This document shows positions 1 to 7,288 of a stretch of 13,314 nucleotides of DNA, in pieces. The notes below the pieces were generated by a model. It was given only the letters and a program-made list of their open reading frames with translations. It made no database searches and was not told the DNA's origin. The DNA comes from Aquificota bacterium (GTDB lineage Bacteria; Aquificota; Aquificia; Aquificales; Hydrogenothermaceae). A program made the translations under genes and the position numbers. The DNA lies in the NCBI GenBank assembly GCA_013153795.1, contig JAADDV010000078.1:1-13314 (forward strand), written 5' to 3'. Every line of letters starts with the position of its first letter. Within the stretch, counting starts at the first letter, position 1.

Positions 1-330
1 TCTTTATTAGAAGCTATAAATATTGTTCAAAATGCTAAACTTATAATAGGAAATGAAACTGGTTTAACTCATTTAGGATATTTGAGTGGAATTCCTACTG
101 TTTGTTTTCTTGGAGGAGGACATTTTGGAAGATTTTTACCATGGAAGGATTTTAACTCTTTAGTAGTACCTGTTTATTGGGATAATACTGATTGTTTTCA
201 ATGTAAATGGATGTGTGAATTTGTTGATTTATCAAAAAAAGAAACACCTCCATGTATTTATAATATAAATGAAACTAAAGCTTTAGAAGCTATAGAAAAA
301 CTAAATGAAAAATATAAGATATTTTCATGA
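1..330 (+). CDS. Glycosyltransferase family 9 (heptosyltransferase-like), C-terminal part, 5'-truncated
   Basis: The frame is open from the first base of the window, so the gene starts upstream and about 109 C-terminal residues are present. The segment GNETGLTHLGYLSGIPTVC is the GT9 sugar-nucleotide-binding signature, corresponding to the NDSAPVHMA region of heptosyltransferases. It is followed by GGGHFGRFLPW and a cysteine group (CFQC, then WMC, then PPCI) near the end, as in many GT9 enzymes. The family transfers heptose or related sugars to LPS core or O-chain at the cytoplasmic face of the inner membrane; the exact acceptor cannot be told from this fragment. An internal TTG at 82 could be mistaken for a start, but the family signature begins before it. 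The stop overlaps the next gene's start by four bases (ATGA at 327-330), which argues for one operon with translational coupling. Confidence 0.82.
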   Translation, partial: SLLEAINIVQNAKLIIGNETGLTHLGYLSGIPTVCFLGGGHFGRFLPWKDFNSLVVPVYWDNTDCFQCKWMCEFVDLSKKETPPCIYNINETKALEAIEKLNEKYKIFS

Positions 331-1328
331 AAGATATTTGTATTATAACTGTTACTTATGGGGATAGATTCCCTTTTTTAAAAAAAGTTTTAGATAGAGT
401 TTTAAATGAAAATGTCAAAAAGATTATTGTTGTAGATAATAATTCCTCTAAAGATAGTAAAGAAAAACTAAAAGAGTATATAAAAAACAAAGAAGAAAAA
501 ATTAAAATACTTTCTTTAGAAGAAAATTTAGGTTCGGCAGGTGGTTTTAAAAAAGGTTTAGAAATAGCAAAAAATTGTAAAGAATGTGATTTTATTCTTC
601 TTCTCGATGATGATAACCTCCCAGAAAAAGGTATATTTGATAAAATCTTTAATAAAATTGAAAATTTAGATTTTTCTTTTAATAAGGATGCCTTATGGAT
701 GTATAGAACAGATAGAGAAAATTTTATTGCATACATTAAAAAGAATAATCCTTCAGGAATGCTTCCTGACAAAAATGGTTTTCTTGGCATGCATTTTATT
801 ACAATATTTGGGAAGATAATAGAGCTTTTAAAAGCTAAAATTTTCAAAAACAAACCACTGGAAATAAATAAAAATTATGGTTTTATATATGCAGCTCCTT
901 ATGGAGGTTTATTTTTTCATAAATCCTTATTAGATAAAATAGGATTTCCAAGGGAAGAATTTTTTGTGTATGTTGATGATTACGAATGGACTTACCGTAT
1001 CAAAAAAAACGGCGGAAAAATAGTTGCACTTTTAGATTTAAAAATAGAAGATATAGATAAGTCTTGGCATATAAAAAGAAAGGGAAAATCCTTTTTTTCA
1101 AAAATTCTTAATACTGATGATTATAAAAGGGTTTACTATACAATTAGAAATAGAATTGTTTTTGAACAGGAGAATTTTGTAAAAAATAGGTTTATATACA
1201 ATATAAATAAGTTTTTATTTCTGTTAGCTTTAAGATTATATAAAAACAAAAATAATGAAAAACAATATAAAATTGTATTAAAAGCAATAGAAGATGGATA
1301 TAAAAGAAGACTAGGGAGAGTATTATAA
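327..1328 (+). CDS. GT2 glycosyltransferase, galactofuranosyl/rhamnosyltransferase-like
   Basis: A 333-residue GT-A fold glycosyltransferase, probably adding one sugar to a lipid-linked glycan at the inner membrane. The nucleotide-binding start ICIITVTYGDR is at residues 4-14 and VVDNNSS at 35-41. ENLGSAGGF at 66-74 and the metal-binding triad DDD at 94-96 resemble the GlfT-like/rhamnosyltransferase branch of GT2. A second acidic block, YVDDYEW at 215-221, holds the likely catalytic base, and the YYTIRNR stretch at 270-276 is typical of that branch. The donor sugar is not predictable from sequence alone. The start is set by the ATGA overlap with the upstream GT9 gene. Another GT2 gene follows after two bases, so the three genes appear to be one surface-glycan operon. 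Confidence 0.85.
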   Translation: MKDICIITVTYGDRFPFLKKVLDRVLNENVKKIIVVDNNSSKDSKEKLKEYIKNKEEKIKILSLEENLGSAGGFKKGLEIAKNCKECDFILLLDDDNLPEKGIFDKIFNKIENLDFSFNKDALWMYRTDRENFIAYIKKNNPSGMLPDKNGFLGMHFITIFGKIIELLKAKIFKNKPLEINKNYGFIYAAPYGGLFFHKSLLDKIGFPREEFFVYVDDYEWTYRIKKNGGKIVALLDLKIEDIDKSWHIKRKGKSFFSKILNTDDYKRVYYTIRNRIVFEQENFVKNRFIYNINKFLFLLALRLYKNKNNEKQYKIVLKAIEDGYKRRLGRVL

Positions 1329-1330
1329 TA

Positions 1331-2092
1331 ATGTCTGATTTAGTGTCTATCATAACCCCTTCTTACAAATCGAAAAAATTTATAAAAAAAACTATAGAAA
1401 GTGTTTTGAACCAAACCTATAAAAACTGGGAAATGATAATTGTTGATGACTGTAGTCCTGACAAATCCAATGAGATAATACAGGAATATATAAAAAAGGA
1501 TAATAGGATAAAACTTATAAAACTTTCTAAAAACAGTGGTCCTGCTGTTGCTAGAAATACAGCAATAAAAGAAGCTAAAGGAAGATATATAGCTTTTTTA
1601 GATGCAGATGATTTATGGCTTCCTGAAAAACTAGAAAAACAGATTTCCTTTATGGAAGAAAAAAATCTTCCAATGACATATTCATCTTATTACATGATAG
1701 ATGAAGAGGATAATCCTGTTGGTGAGTATATAGTAGAACCTGTTTTGACGTATAAAAAGCTTTTAAAGAGAAATATGGTTGGCTGTTTAACAGGTATTTA
1801 TGATACAAAAAAACTTGGAAAAGTTTATATGCCTGATATTTTAAAAAGACAAGATCATGGTTTATGGCTAAAAATACTTAAAAAAATTGGAAAAACTGAA
1901 GGTATAGTTGAGCCTCTTGCTATTTATAGACTGAGAAAAAACTCTGTTTCTTCAAATAAAATCATTGCTGCAAAATACACATGGAAGCTTTTAAGGGAGG
2001 TTGAAAACTTAAATCTTTTACAAGCTGCTTATTATTTTGGCTGGTATATTTACTATGGATTAAACAAATATAAAAATGTGAAAAAATCATAA
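1331..2092 (+). CDS. GT2 glycosyltransferase, TuaG/WcaA-like
   Basis: A compact 253-residue GT2 enzyme. It opens with VSIITPSYKSKKFIKKTIESV at residues 5-25, then IIVDDCSPD at 36-44, a NSGPAVARN block at 68-76 and the metal-binding DADD at 91-94. RQDHGLWL at 173-180 supplies the likely catalytic-base region and YRLRKNSVSSNK at 199-210 closes the core. Length and motif spacing are close to the Bacillus TuaG type that acts in cell-surface polysaccharide synthesis; the sugar used is unknown. A GGGAGAG-type ribosome-binding sequence lies about 11 bases before the ATG, inside the previous gene's end. The stop codon overlaps the convergent heptosyltransferase gene by six bases, so the two transcripts meet without a visible intrinsic terminator. 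Confidence 0.87.
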   Translation: MSDLVSIITPSYKSKKFIKKTIESVLNQTYKNWEMIIVDDCSPDKSNEIIQEYIKKDNRIKLIKLSKNSGPAVARNTAIKEAKGRYIAFLDADDLWLPEKLEKQISFMEEKNLPMTYSSYYMIDEEDNPVGEYIVEPVLTYKKLLKRNMVGCLTGIYDTKKLGKVYMPDILKRQDHGLWLKILKKIGKTEGIVEPLAIYRLRKNSVSSNKIIAAKYTWKLLREVENLNLLQAAYYFGWYIYYGLNKYKNVKKS

Positions 2093-3076
2093 TAGCTTAT
2101 ACAAAGCTTCTAAAACCATATCTGGTGTTATTTTTTTCATACACTCAAATGTTCCTGTTGGGCAGTTTCTGTGTCCATGAAGTCCACATGGACGGCAAGA
2201 AAGATTTTTAATTTCAACAACAATTCCGTTTCTATAAGGATAAAATCCAAAATCTTTAACTGTTGGTCCGTATATATCAACAACAGGTGTGTTAAAAGCA
2301 ACTGCCATATGAACAGGAGCTGAATCATTGGATATAAGAGCTTTTGCATGTTTTATTAAAGAAAAACTCTCTCTTAAAGATGTTTTCCCAATAAGATTTA
2401 AAACAGGTTTTTGAACATTTTTTAGTATCTCATTTCCGTATTCTAAATCCTCTTTCCCTCCTATCAAAACAACCTTTTCTTTTTCAGAAAGAATATCTAT
2501 GACTTTAGAAAAACCTTCTATTGTCCATCTTTTTGTTTCCCATTTTGAACCAGGGGCTATGAGAACATAGTTTTTTTCTTCCAATCCGAAAGATCTAAAA
2601 GCTTTTTCTTCCTTCTGGTCTAAAAAAATCTCAGGATTTTTTACTAGTTTTTCTTCTGAATAGTTTTCTAAGGCTTTTAAAAGAGAAAGATTTCTATCTA
2701 TTTCATGGGTTCCGTCAAATCTGTGGGGGATTGTTTTTGTATATAAAAAAGAAAAACCTGCTTTATCAAATCCTATTCTTTCTTTTATTCCAGATAAAAA
2801 AAGAGAATATGAAGCTCTATGGGAACGGTGAGGAGATATGGCAAGATTATATTTTTCTTTTTTTATTCTTTTTATCAGTTTTATATTTGAGTCCTTTTTT
2901 TTATCAAAAACAATAATCTGATTTATGTAAGGATTGTATTTTAAAACATCTTTACCAAAAGGTTTTGTTATTATGTCTATTTTGCTTTCTGGAAAATGTC
3001 TTTTTATAGATGCTATTAATGGTGTAGTGAGGATTAAATCTCCTAAAAAGGCTGTCTGCCACACAAGGATTTTCAT
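2087..3076 (-). CDS. waaF: ADP-heptose:LPS heptosyltransferase II-like (GT9)
   Basis: A full-length 329-residue GT9 heptosyltransferase, expected to add a heptose to the LPS inner core using ADP-heptose in the cytoplasm. The N-terminus KILVWQTAFLGDLILTTPL (residues 2-20) carries the family's flexible loop with the catalytic Asp at 13. PGSKWETKRW at 175-184 contacts the donor and NDSAPVHMAVAFNTP at 250-264 is the C-terminal donor-binding signature. Four cysteines (294, 297, 305, 312) near the end match the Cys-rich tail common in WaaF-type proteins. The start is ATG with a GAGG ribosome-binding sequence five to six bases ahead on the minus strand. It is transcribed away from the sigma-54 regulator. 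WaaF is preferred over WaaC by the CPTGTFEC-type tail, but another GT9 specificity is possible. Confidence 0.85.
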   Translation of the reverse strand: MKILVWQTAFLGDLILTTPLIASIKRHFPESKIDIITKPFGKDVLKYNPYINQIIVFDKKKDSNIKLIKRIKKEKYNLAISPHRSHRASYSLFLSGIKERIGFDKAGFSFLYTKTIPHRFDGTHEIDRNLSLLKALENYSEEKLVKNPEIFLDQKEEKAFRSFGLEEKNYVLIAPGSKWETKRWTIEGFSKVIDILSEKEKVVLIGGKEDLEYGNEILKNVQKPVLNLIGKTSLRESFSLIKHAKALISNDSAPVHMAVAFNTPVVDIYGPTVKDFGFYPYRNGIVVEIKNLSCRPCGLHGHRNCPTGTFECMKKITPDMVLEALYKLL

Positions 3077-3255
3077 ACTAACCTCATAAAGAAAAATATG
3101 TATTTACAAAACTTTAAAAGCTTTCAAGAGGAATAAGTCATATCGCTTTTAGACCTTATTCTATGATATTTTTCCTTTTTCAATCCTTTAAGAATAAAGT
3201 AAATTATCCATATTTATATCTTATATATTTTAATAAATAAAGTATATTAAAAAAT
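3077..3255. promoter_or_regulatory. Divergent intergenic region between waaF-like gene and sigma-54 activator
   Basis: This 179-base non-coding spacer must hold the promoters of both flanking genes. On the minus strand a TTGAAA (3127-3122) could be a -35 box, but nothing at the proper distance resembles a good -10. On the plus strand the last 60 bases are nearly pure A/T with several TATA-like hexamers, too ambiguous to choose one. The activator's ATG (two in a row, 3256 and 3259) has no clear Shine-Dalgarno sequence. No -24/-12 element is seen, so the activator does not look sigma-54 dependent itself. Confidence 0.5.
3131..3161. repeat. Imperfect inverted repeat in the divergent spacer
   Basis: GAATAAG (3131-3137) pairs with CTTATTC (3155-3161). 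The arms extend by two more base pairs (TC with GA) if one C is bulged, leaving a loop of about 12 bases. It lies between two divergent genes, so an operator is more likely than a terminator; no T-run follows on either strand. It may be chance in such AT-rich DNA. Confidence 0.3.
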
Positions 3256-4815
3256 ATGATGCTAGAAAAAATACAACTTTCTGCACTTTATGAAATAAGT
3301 AAAACTCTTTCTTCATCTATTGATTATGGAAGGAATATAAACTATATAACAAATATTTTAAAGTCATTTTTTGGCTATGAAAATGTTTTCATTACTATAG
3401 TAGAGCCTGAAACTCAAGAGCTAAAAAATTTTGGAAAACAAGATATAAGCTATAAAAAAGGGGAAGGAATAACAGGAAAAGTATGGAAACATGGCGTTCC
3501 GATAGTTGTTCCAAATATTTTTGAGGAAAAAGAGTTTTTAAACAAACTAAACAGAGATTTAAAAAAATACAAAAACAAAAAAGTTGCTTTTATCGCCGTT
3601 CCTATAAAAATAGGAAATAGAATCATAGGAGTTTTAGGAGTTGACAAACCTTATACAGGAAAAGAGACACTAAATGAACACACAAAGTTTTTAACAATGG
3701 TAAGTGTTCTTTTAGGTCAGTCTATAGAACTTTCCTCAAAGATAAAAGAAGAAAGAAAAAGACTTGAGGAAGAAAAAGCGTACCTGAAAAGCCAGATAAA
3801 AGCTCTTATGTCAAAAACAGGAATAGAAGGACTTGTAGGAAAAAGTAAACAGATTTTAGAAATAGTAGATATGATAAAAAGTGTTGCCCCTACCCCTGCA
3901 ACTGTTTTGCTGACAGGGGAAAGCGGCGTAGGTAAAGAGGTTTTTGCAAAGGCTATCCATTACACATCCCCAAGAGCTGATAAACCTTTTATAAAAATAA
4001 ACTGTGCTGCTATCCCAGAAGACCTTTTGGAAAGTGAACTTTTTGGATACGAAAAAGGAGCTTTTACTGGAGCTCATACTTCAAAAAAGGGAAAATTTGA
4101 ACTTGCAAATGGAGGAACAATCTTTTTAGATGAAATAGGAGATATGCCTCTTTTACTTCAGTCTAAACTTTTAAGAGTCCTTCAAGAAAAAGAAGTAGAA
4201 AGACTGGGAGGGTCTAAACCTATAAAAGTAGATGTTCGTATTATAGCAGCCACAAATAAAGATTTAGAAAAAATGGTTTATGAAGGAACATTTAGAGAAG
4301 ATCTTTACTACAGACTAAATGTTATATCTATCCATATACCACCTTTAAGAGAAAGAAGGGAAGATATTCCCCCTCTTGTTTATTACTTTTTAGAAAAATT
4401 TAATAAACAGTATGGGAAAAATCTGAAAATATCTGAAAAACTTATGGATATATTCCTCAGATACGATTGGCCAGGAAATGTTAGACAGCTTCAAAATACA
4501 ATAGAGAGAATGGTTATACTAGCAAAAGGAGATATTCTAACAGAAGAAAACTTACCACTGGATATAAAAAAGCAAATATCAGATATAGATAAAAAAGAGA
4601 ACATCTCTTTAAAGACAGAATCAAAAATTTTAGATAAAATTCAGCTGCCTAAAACTGTTGAAGAGATAGAAAAAGAAGCAATAATAAAGGCATTAGAAGA
4701 AACAGGTTATGTTGTAAAAAAGGCAGCTCAAAAACTAGGTATGACCCCAAGACAGGTAAGATACAGAATGGAAAAATATAACATTCCTTTAAAGAAAAAA
4801 TCCTCACGTATATAA
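3256..4815 (+). CDS. nifA: NifA-subfamily sigma-54-dependent transcriptional activator
   Basis: A 519-residue enhancer-binding protein. An N-terminal GAF domain (about 8-160) contains GEGITGKVWKHG and AVPIKIGNRIIGVLGVD, both typical of NifA sensors. A charged coiled-coil linker (about 160-187) follows. The AAA+ domain (about 191-425) has Walker A GESGVGKE at 221-228, the sigma-54-contacting GAFTGA loop at 268-273, Walker B GGTIFLDE at 286-293, the arginine-finger region FREDLYYRLN at 346-355 and WPGNVRQL at 405-412. The C-terminal Fis-type HTH (about 475-510) ends in MTPRQVRYRM, close to the NifA HTH. The linker between AAA+ and HTH has no cysteines, so this is not the oxygen-sensitive rhizobial type. 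No nif genes are in the window, and a sigma-54-like promoter precedes nirA, so its likely target is the nitrate operon. It overlaps the convergent TrpD2-like gene by 12 bases. Confidence 0.9.
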   Translation: MMLEKIQLSALYEISKTLSSSIDYGRNINYITNILKSFFGYENVFITIVEPETQELKNFGKQDISYKKGEGITGKVWKHGVPIVVPNIFEEKEFLNKLNRDLKKYKNKKVAFIAVPIKIGNRIIGVLGVDKPYTGKETLNEHTKFLTMVSVLLGQSIELSSKIKEERKRLEEEKAYLKSQIKALMSKTGIEGLVGKSKQILEIVDMIKSVAPTPATVLLTGESGVGKEVFAKAIHYTSPRADKPFIKINCAAIPEDLLESELFGYEKGAFTGAHTSKKGKFELANGGTIFLDEIGDMPLLLQSKLLRVLQEKEVERLGGSKPIKVDVRIIAATNKDLEKMVYEGTFREDLYYRLNVISIHIPPLRERREDIPPLVYYFLEKFNKQYGKNLKISEKLMDIFLRYDWPGNVRQLQNTIERMVILAKGDILTEENLPLDIKKQISDIDKKENISLKTESKILDKIQLPKTVEEIEKEAIIKALEETGYVVKKAAQKLGMTPRQVRYRMEKYNIPLKKKSSRI

Positions 4816-5811
4816 AGAGCTAAAAGACCTATAAACCTCAAAACTTTCAAACGCAGCTCCAGATTTTAGACTTTCTTCTGCAAGTCTTGTAGCCTCTTTT
4901 ACATCCTCAGTTTTTCCATAAGCAATAAGAATAAGTCCTGCCGTCATAACAGCCCAGTCTTTTAAAGGATTATCTTCATTTTTTAAAATAGAAAGACATA
5001 CTTTAGCATTTTCCTCTACTGAGGTAATTTTTGGCGTTTTTTCTTTTATATCCTTTGAAACAATAGAAACAGAAAATATTTTGTTTGTGTATATCTTTGT
5101 TTCTCTATCTGGATAAGGTTCTATTCCACCTTCCAGACCTTTCACCACAAAAATATCTTTAAATCCCATATGATTGGCAAGAGTCATATATTTTTTTACA
5201 AAAGGTGTATGGGCAACACCTATAAGAACCTTCGTTGTTTTAAAAGGATTCAGCAGTTTTTCAATAGTATTTAAATATGTCCTTAGTCCAAATTCCTGTC
5301 TTTTTGGCAGAAGAGAAGCAAGTTTCGGATTTAAAAACCTTTGATGGTAAAAACTAAATCCAGAAAGCTCTAAAACTTTTAAAATATCCTCTTTTTCAGA
5401 TAATAGCCTACATCCCATCGTTTCTAAAACCTGATGATAGGTAATCCCAAATTTAGAAGGAACATTTTCATTTCCATGTCCTACAATTTTTGCCCCTGCA
5501 CCTGTTGCAATAAAAATAGAAGCAGGAAGTATATGTAGTGTTTTGTCTTTCCCATCATACCCAACAGCTATATCAACAGGAATAATCTCATCTGTTTCTA
5601 TATACTGAGTCTCCTCTTTCAAGGCATCTATAAAACCTGTCAGTTCTTCTTCTGTAGCATACTTAATCCTCATTGCTCCCCAGAAGAAACCAGTCTGTAT
5701 ATCTGTAGCTTCTCGATTTAGAATCTTTTTGTTTGCCTGATATGCCTCTTCATATGTAAGGTCTTTGCTTCTTTCCTTTCCTATCCCAACTTTTTTCAAA
5801 AACTGCAGCAT
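4804..5811 (-). CDS. TrpD2-like protein (anthranilate phosphoribosyltransferase family, YbiB-like)
   Basis: A 335-residue protein of the glycosyltransferase family 3/AnPRT fold. The N-terminal helical domain (about 1-75) is followed by the phosphoribosyl-binding region. The canonical TrpD GTGGD becomes VGYDGKDKT (83-91), the KHGNR loop becomes VGHGNENVPSKFG (110-122), and the later acidic metal site reads KGLEGGIEPY (224-233). These departures match the TrpD2/YbiB group, which is related to TrpD but is not the tryptophan-pathway enzyme; E. coli YbiB binds nucleic acid and lacks the TrpD reaction. No trp genes are nearby. The start is ATG with GAGG (5818-5821 on the minus strand) six bases ahead. 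Before the IS insertion it was divergent to nirA, which suggests a role linked to nitrogen supply. Its biochemical activity is not known from sequence. Confidence 0.8.
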   Translation of the reverse strand: MLQFLKKVGIGKERSKDLTYEEAYQANKKILNREATDIQTGFFWGAMRIKYATEEELTGFIDALKEETQYIETDEIIPVDIAVGYDGKDKTLHILPASIFIATGAGAKIVGHGNENVPSKFGITYHQVLETMGCRLLSEKEDILKVLELSGFSFYHQRFLNPKLASLLPKRQEFGLRTYLNTIEKLLNPFKTTKVLIGVAHTPFVKKYMTLANHMGFKDIFVVKGLEGGIEPYPDRETKIYTNKIFSVSIVSKDIKEKTPKITSVEENAKVCLSILKNEDNPLKDWAVMTAGLILIAYGKTEDVKEATRLAEESLKSGAAFESFEVYRSFSSLYT

Positions 5812-5870
5812 CTTTAACCTCAGCTTTATTTCTCAATCAAGGTTAATTTTACAGAAAATTTGCCAAAAAG

Positions 5871-5890
5871 CCCATTTCTAAAGAAATAGG
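5871..5890 (+). repeat. Left-end subterminal hairpin of the IS element
   Basis: CC-C-ATTTC pairs with GAAAT-A-GG around a TAAA loop, with one C/A mismatch near the base, preceded directly by the AAAG guide. An unpaired base in such hairpins is normal in this family, where TnpA recognises the folded single strand. The hairpin is followed by GGATGAATGG, and the right-end hairpin is followed by AGGATGTCAC, so the two ends share a GGATG step. Confidence 0.65.
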
Positions 5891-5900
5891 ATGAATGGCA

Positions 5901-5922
5901 GAGAGGTTCATTAGAACCTCTC
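5901..5922. repeat. Perfect 9-bp inverted repeat inside the left end, upstream of tnpB
   Basis: GAGAGGTTC (5901-5909) and GAACCTCTC (5914-5922) are perfect reverse complements around ATTA. It lies between the left-end hairpin and the tnpB promoter. No T-run follows immediately on either strand, so it is not a textbook terminator. It could still block or slow transcription entering the element from outside, a common arrangement in IS elements. Confidence 0.6.
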
Positions 5923-5943
5923 AAAATCCTTTTATTGCTAATC

Positions 5944-5962
5944 TGCTATAATAGCATAGAGG
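5944..5962 (+). promoter_or_regulatory. Extended -10 promoter and ribosome-binding site of tnpB
   Basis: TGCTATAAT (5944-5952) is a perfect extended -10 (TG, one base, TATAAT). No -35 hexamer is evident, which an extended -10 tolerates. The same bases form a dyad, TGCTAT-A-ATAGCA (5944-5956). AGAGG (5958-5962) is an eight-base-spaced Shine-Dalgarno sequence for ATG 5971. If the -10 is used, transcription would begin close to or within this Shine-Dalgarno sequence, giving a very short leader. Confidence 0.5.
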
Positions 5963-5970
5963 TTTTCAAA

Positions 5971-7269
5971 ATGATTGTAACATTAGATAAAAAGCAAAAA
6001 ATAAAAGAAAGCCTAAAAAAGACCAAAGAAAAAAGAAAAAATCAAATCGCTAAAGTCTACCAGCTTAAAATCTCATACTCAAACCTAAACAAACAACAAA
6101 AACAATGGCTTAAAAGAGTTTTCTTAGAAGCAAAATGGCTGTATAACTATGTAATTGCAGATATACCAAACAGACTAAACCCACAAACAGAAAAAGCTAA
6201 ACAAGTAGAGATAAAAACACCAAACGGATTTGAAATAAGAGAAATAAACTGTTTATCCTCTCAAATGAAACAAGGAATATTAGATAGAATACGAAAAAAC
6301 TTGTCAGACCTATCCAAAGCAAAACAAAAAGGAATAAAAGTAGGAAAGTTAAAGTTTAAATCTCAGGTTAGAAGCATACCATTAAAGCAAAACAACATCA
6401 CATTTAAAGTGTTGAAAAACAAAAACAGGATAAAACTACAACGATTAAAGAAACCAGTTAGATTACTCGGACTACATCAACTACCAGAAAACAGTTATAT
6501 AGCAAAAGCAGAACTAATAAAAAAGCCAGATGGATACTACATATATCTAACCTGCTACATAGACAAAGAGCAAATAAAACAAGAAAAAATAAACAAGCCC
6601 ATAGCAATAGACTTTGGAATAAAGCATCAGTTAACACTATCAAATGGAATAAAGATTAACTACTTTATAGAAGAAACAAAAAGATTAAGGAAACTACAAA
6701 AGAAATTATCAAGACAGAAAAAAAGAAGCAGAAACTATCAAAAGACAAAAGAGAAGATACAAAGGGAATATCAAAAGATATACAACAGAAGGAAAGATAT
6801 ACAAAACAAAATAATCTCGCTATTAAAGAAGTATAAGTATGTTTTAATCCAAGACGAACAGATAAAACAATGGCAAAGAGGATTATTTGGGAAGCAAATA
6901 CAAAACACAGGTATAGGAGGAGTAATCTCAAGGCTAAAACAAAACCTTGAAACTCTTATATCTGTGGATAGATATGAAGCAACAACAAAGATATGTAGCA
7001 GATGTGGGAATAAAAAGGAAGATATAAAACTGTCGGACAGAACTTATAAATGTGAAGTTTGTGGACTGGTAATAGACAGGGATTTAAACTCTGCGATAAA
7101 CATATTAAAGATAGGATTAGAAAAAGTGGAGGAAACCACTATAAAAAACATAGGGTTGGACAGGCCCGAATTAACGCCTGTAGAGAGGAAAGCCACTGCA
7201 CGGATATTGGGAAGTAATCCTTATATCCGTGTAAGCTATGCCTCGTTGAAGCAGGAAGCCCCTAACTAA
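5971..7269 (+). CDS. tnpB: TnpB, RNA-guided endonuclease of an IS605-family element
   Basis: A 432-residue TnpB, the ancestor type of Cas12, which uses an omegaRNA to cut DNA matching the element's flank next to a TAM. The start is placed at ATG 5971 because AGAGG lies eight bases before it; the frame is open further upstream to a TTG at 5935 without such a signal. Domains: N-terminal helical and beta-barrel part (about 25-205); RuvC-I IAIDFGIK with Asp 214; a basic coiled coil (about 235-285); RuvC-II VLIQDEQIKQW with Glu 296; zinc finger CSRC (342-345) and CEVC (361-364); RuvC-III RDLNSAINI with Asp 371. All catalytic residues are present and the frame is intact, so nuclease activity is plausible. 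The last 35 or so codons overlap the predicted omegaRNA, and the stop lies inside the right-end hairpin. Confidence 0.92.
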   Translation: MIVTLDKKQKIKESLKKTKEKRKNQIAKVYQLKISYSNLNKQQKQWLKRVFLEAKWLYNYVIADIPNRLNPQTEKAKQVEIKTPNGFEIREINCLSSQMKQGILDRIRKNLSDLSKAKQKGIKVGKLKFKSQVRSIPLKQNNITFKVLKNKNRIKLQRLKKPVRLLGLHQLPENSYIAKAELIKKPDGYYIYLTCYIDKEQIKQEKINKPIAIDFGIKHQLTLSNGIKINYFIEETKRLRKLQKKLSRQKKRSRNYQKTKEKIQREYQKIYNRRKDIQNKIISLLKKYKYVLIQDEQIKQWQRGLFGKQIQNTGIGGVISRLKQNLETLISVDRYEATTKICSRCGNKKEDIKLSDRTYKCEVCGLVIDRDLNSAINILKIGLEKVEETTIKNIGLDRPELTPVERKATARILGSNPYIRVSYASLKQEAPN

Positions 7270-7288
7270 AGTTAGGGGAGGATGTCAC
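7150..7288 (+). ncRNA. Predicted omegaRNA (reRNA) scaffold at the tnpB 3' end and IS right end
   Basis: In this family the guide RNA is made from the tnpB 3' end through the right end. Three stems are visible: CAGGC/GCCTG (7161-7165 with 7176-7180), CACGGATAT/ATATCCGTG (7199-7207 with 7223-7231) and CCCCTAACT/AGTTAGGGG (7259-7267 with 7270-7278). The scaffold should end at TCAC 7288, so the guide would be read from the flank starting at 7289 (AGAAAAAAGG), with TTAC as the expected TAM. The 5' end of the RNA is a guess; the stems are read directly from the sequence. Confidence 0.6.
7259..7278 (+). repeat. Right-end subterminal hairpin of the IS element
   Basis: A perfect 9-bp stem, CCCCTAACT and AGTTAGGGG, with two bases between the arms (in practice a slightly larger loop). 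It contains the tnpB stop codon (7267-7269), is preceded by GAAG and is followed by AGGATGTCAC. This matches the IS608 right-end layout of hairpin plus 10 bases to the cleavage site. Confidence 0.75.

Larger units (their letters stand above)
5853..7288 (+). mobile_element. IS200/IS605-family element (IS608-like), tnpB only, no tnpA
   Basis: The boundaries come from matching the IS608 architecture. On the left is the target tetranucleotide TTAC (5849-5852), then 18 bases that end in the guide AAAG (5867-5870), then a subterminal hairpin (5871-5890). On the right is the guide GAAG (7255-7258), the hairpin CCCCTAACT/AGTTAGGGG (7259-7278), then 10 bases ending in TCAC (7285-7288). The IS608 guide-to-cleavage pairing (guide 1 with cleavage 2, guide 2 with 1, guide 4 with 4) predicts TTAC for AAAG and TCAC for GAAG, and both are present at the expected distances. 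No Y1 transposase gene lies inside, so mobility would need TnpA in trans. There is no target duplication, as expected for single-strand transposition. Confidence 0.8.

Noticed and set aside
356..853. A 165-codon open frame on the minus strand inside the first GT2 gene
   Set aside because: It is antisense to a gene with clear GT2 motifs, is rich in Ser/Phe/Leu as expected from reversed AT-rich coding DNA, and shows no family motif.
3099..3127. A sigma-70 promoter for the waaF-like gene using TTGAAA on the minus strand
   Set aside because: No hexamer 16-19 bases downstream matches TATAAT at more than about three positions.
5901..5922. The 9-bp inverted repeat read as an intrinsic terminator
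   Set aside because: It is followed by AAAATCC and only then TTTTA, so no immediate T-run on the plus strand and none on the minus strand.
5935..5970. A longer TnpB starting at TTG 5935
   Set aside because: There is no Shine-Dalgarno before it, and the added 12 residues overlap the extended -10 box; ATG 5971 has AGAGG at ideal distance.
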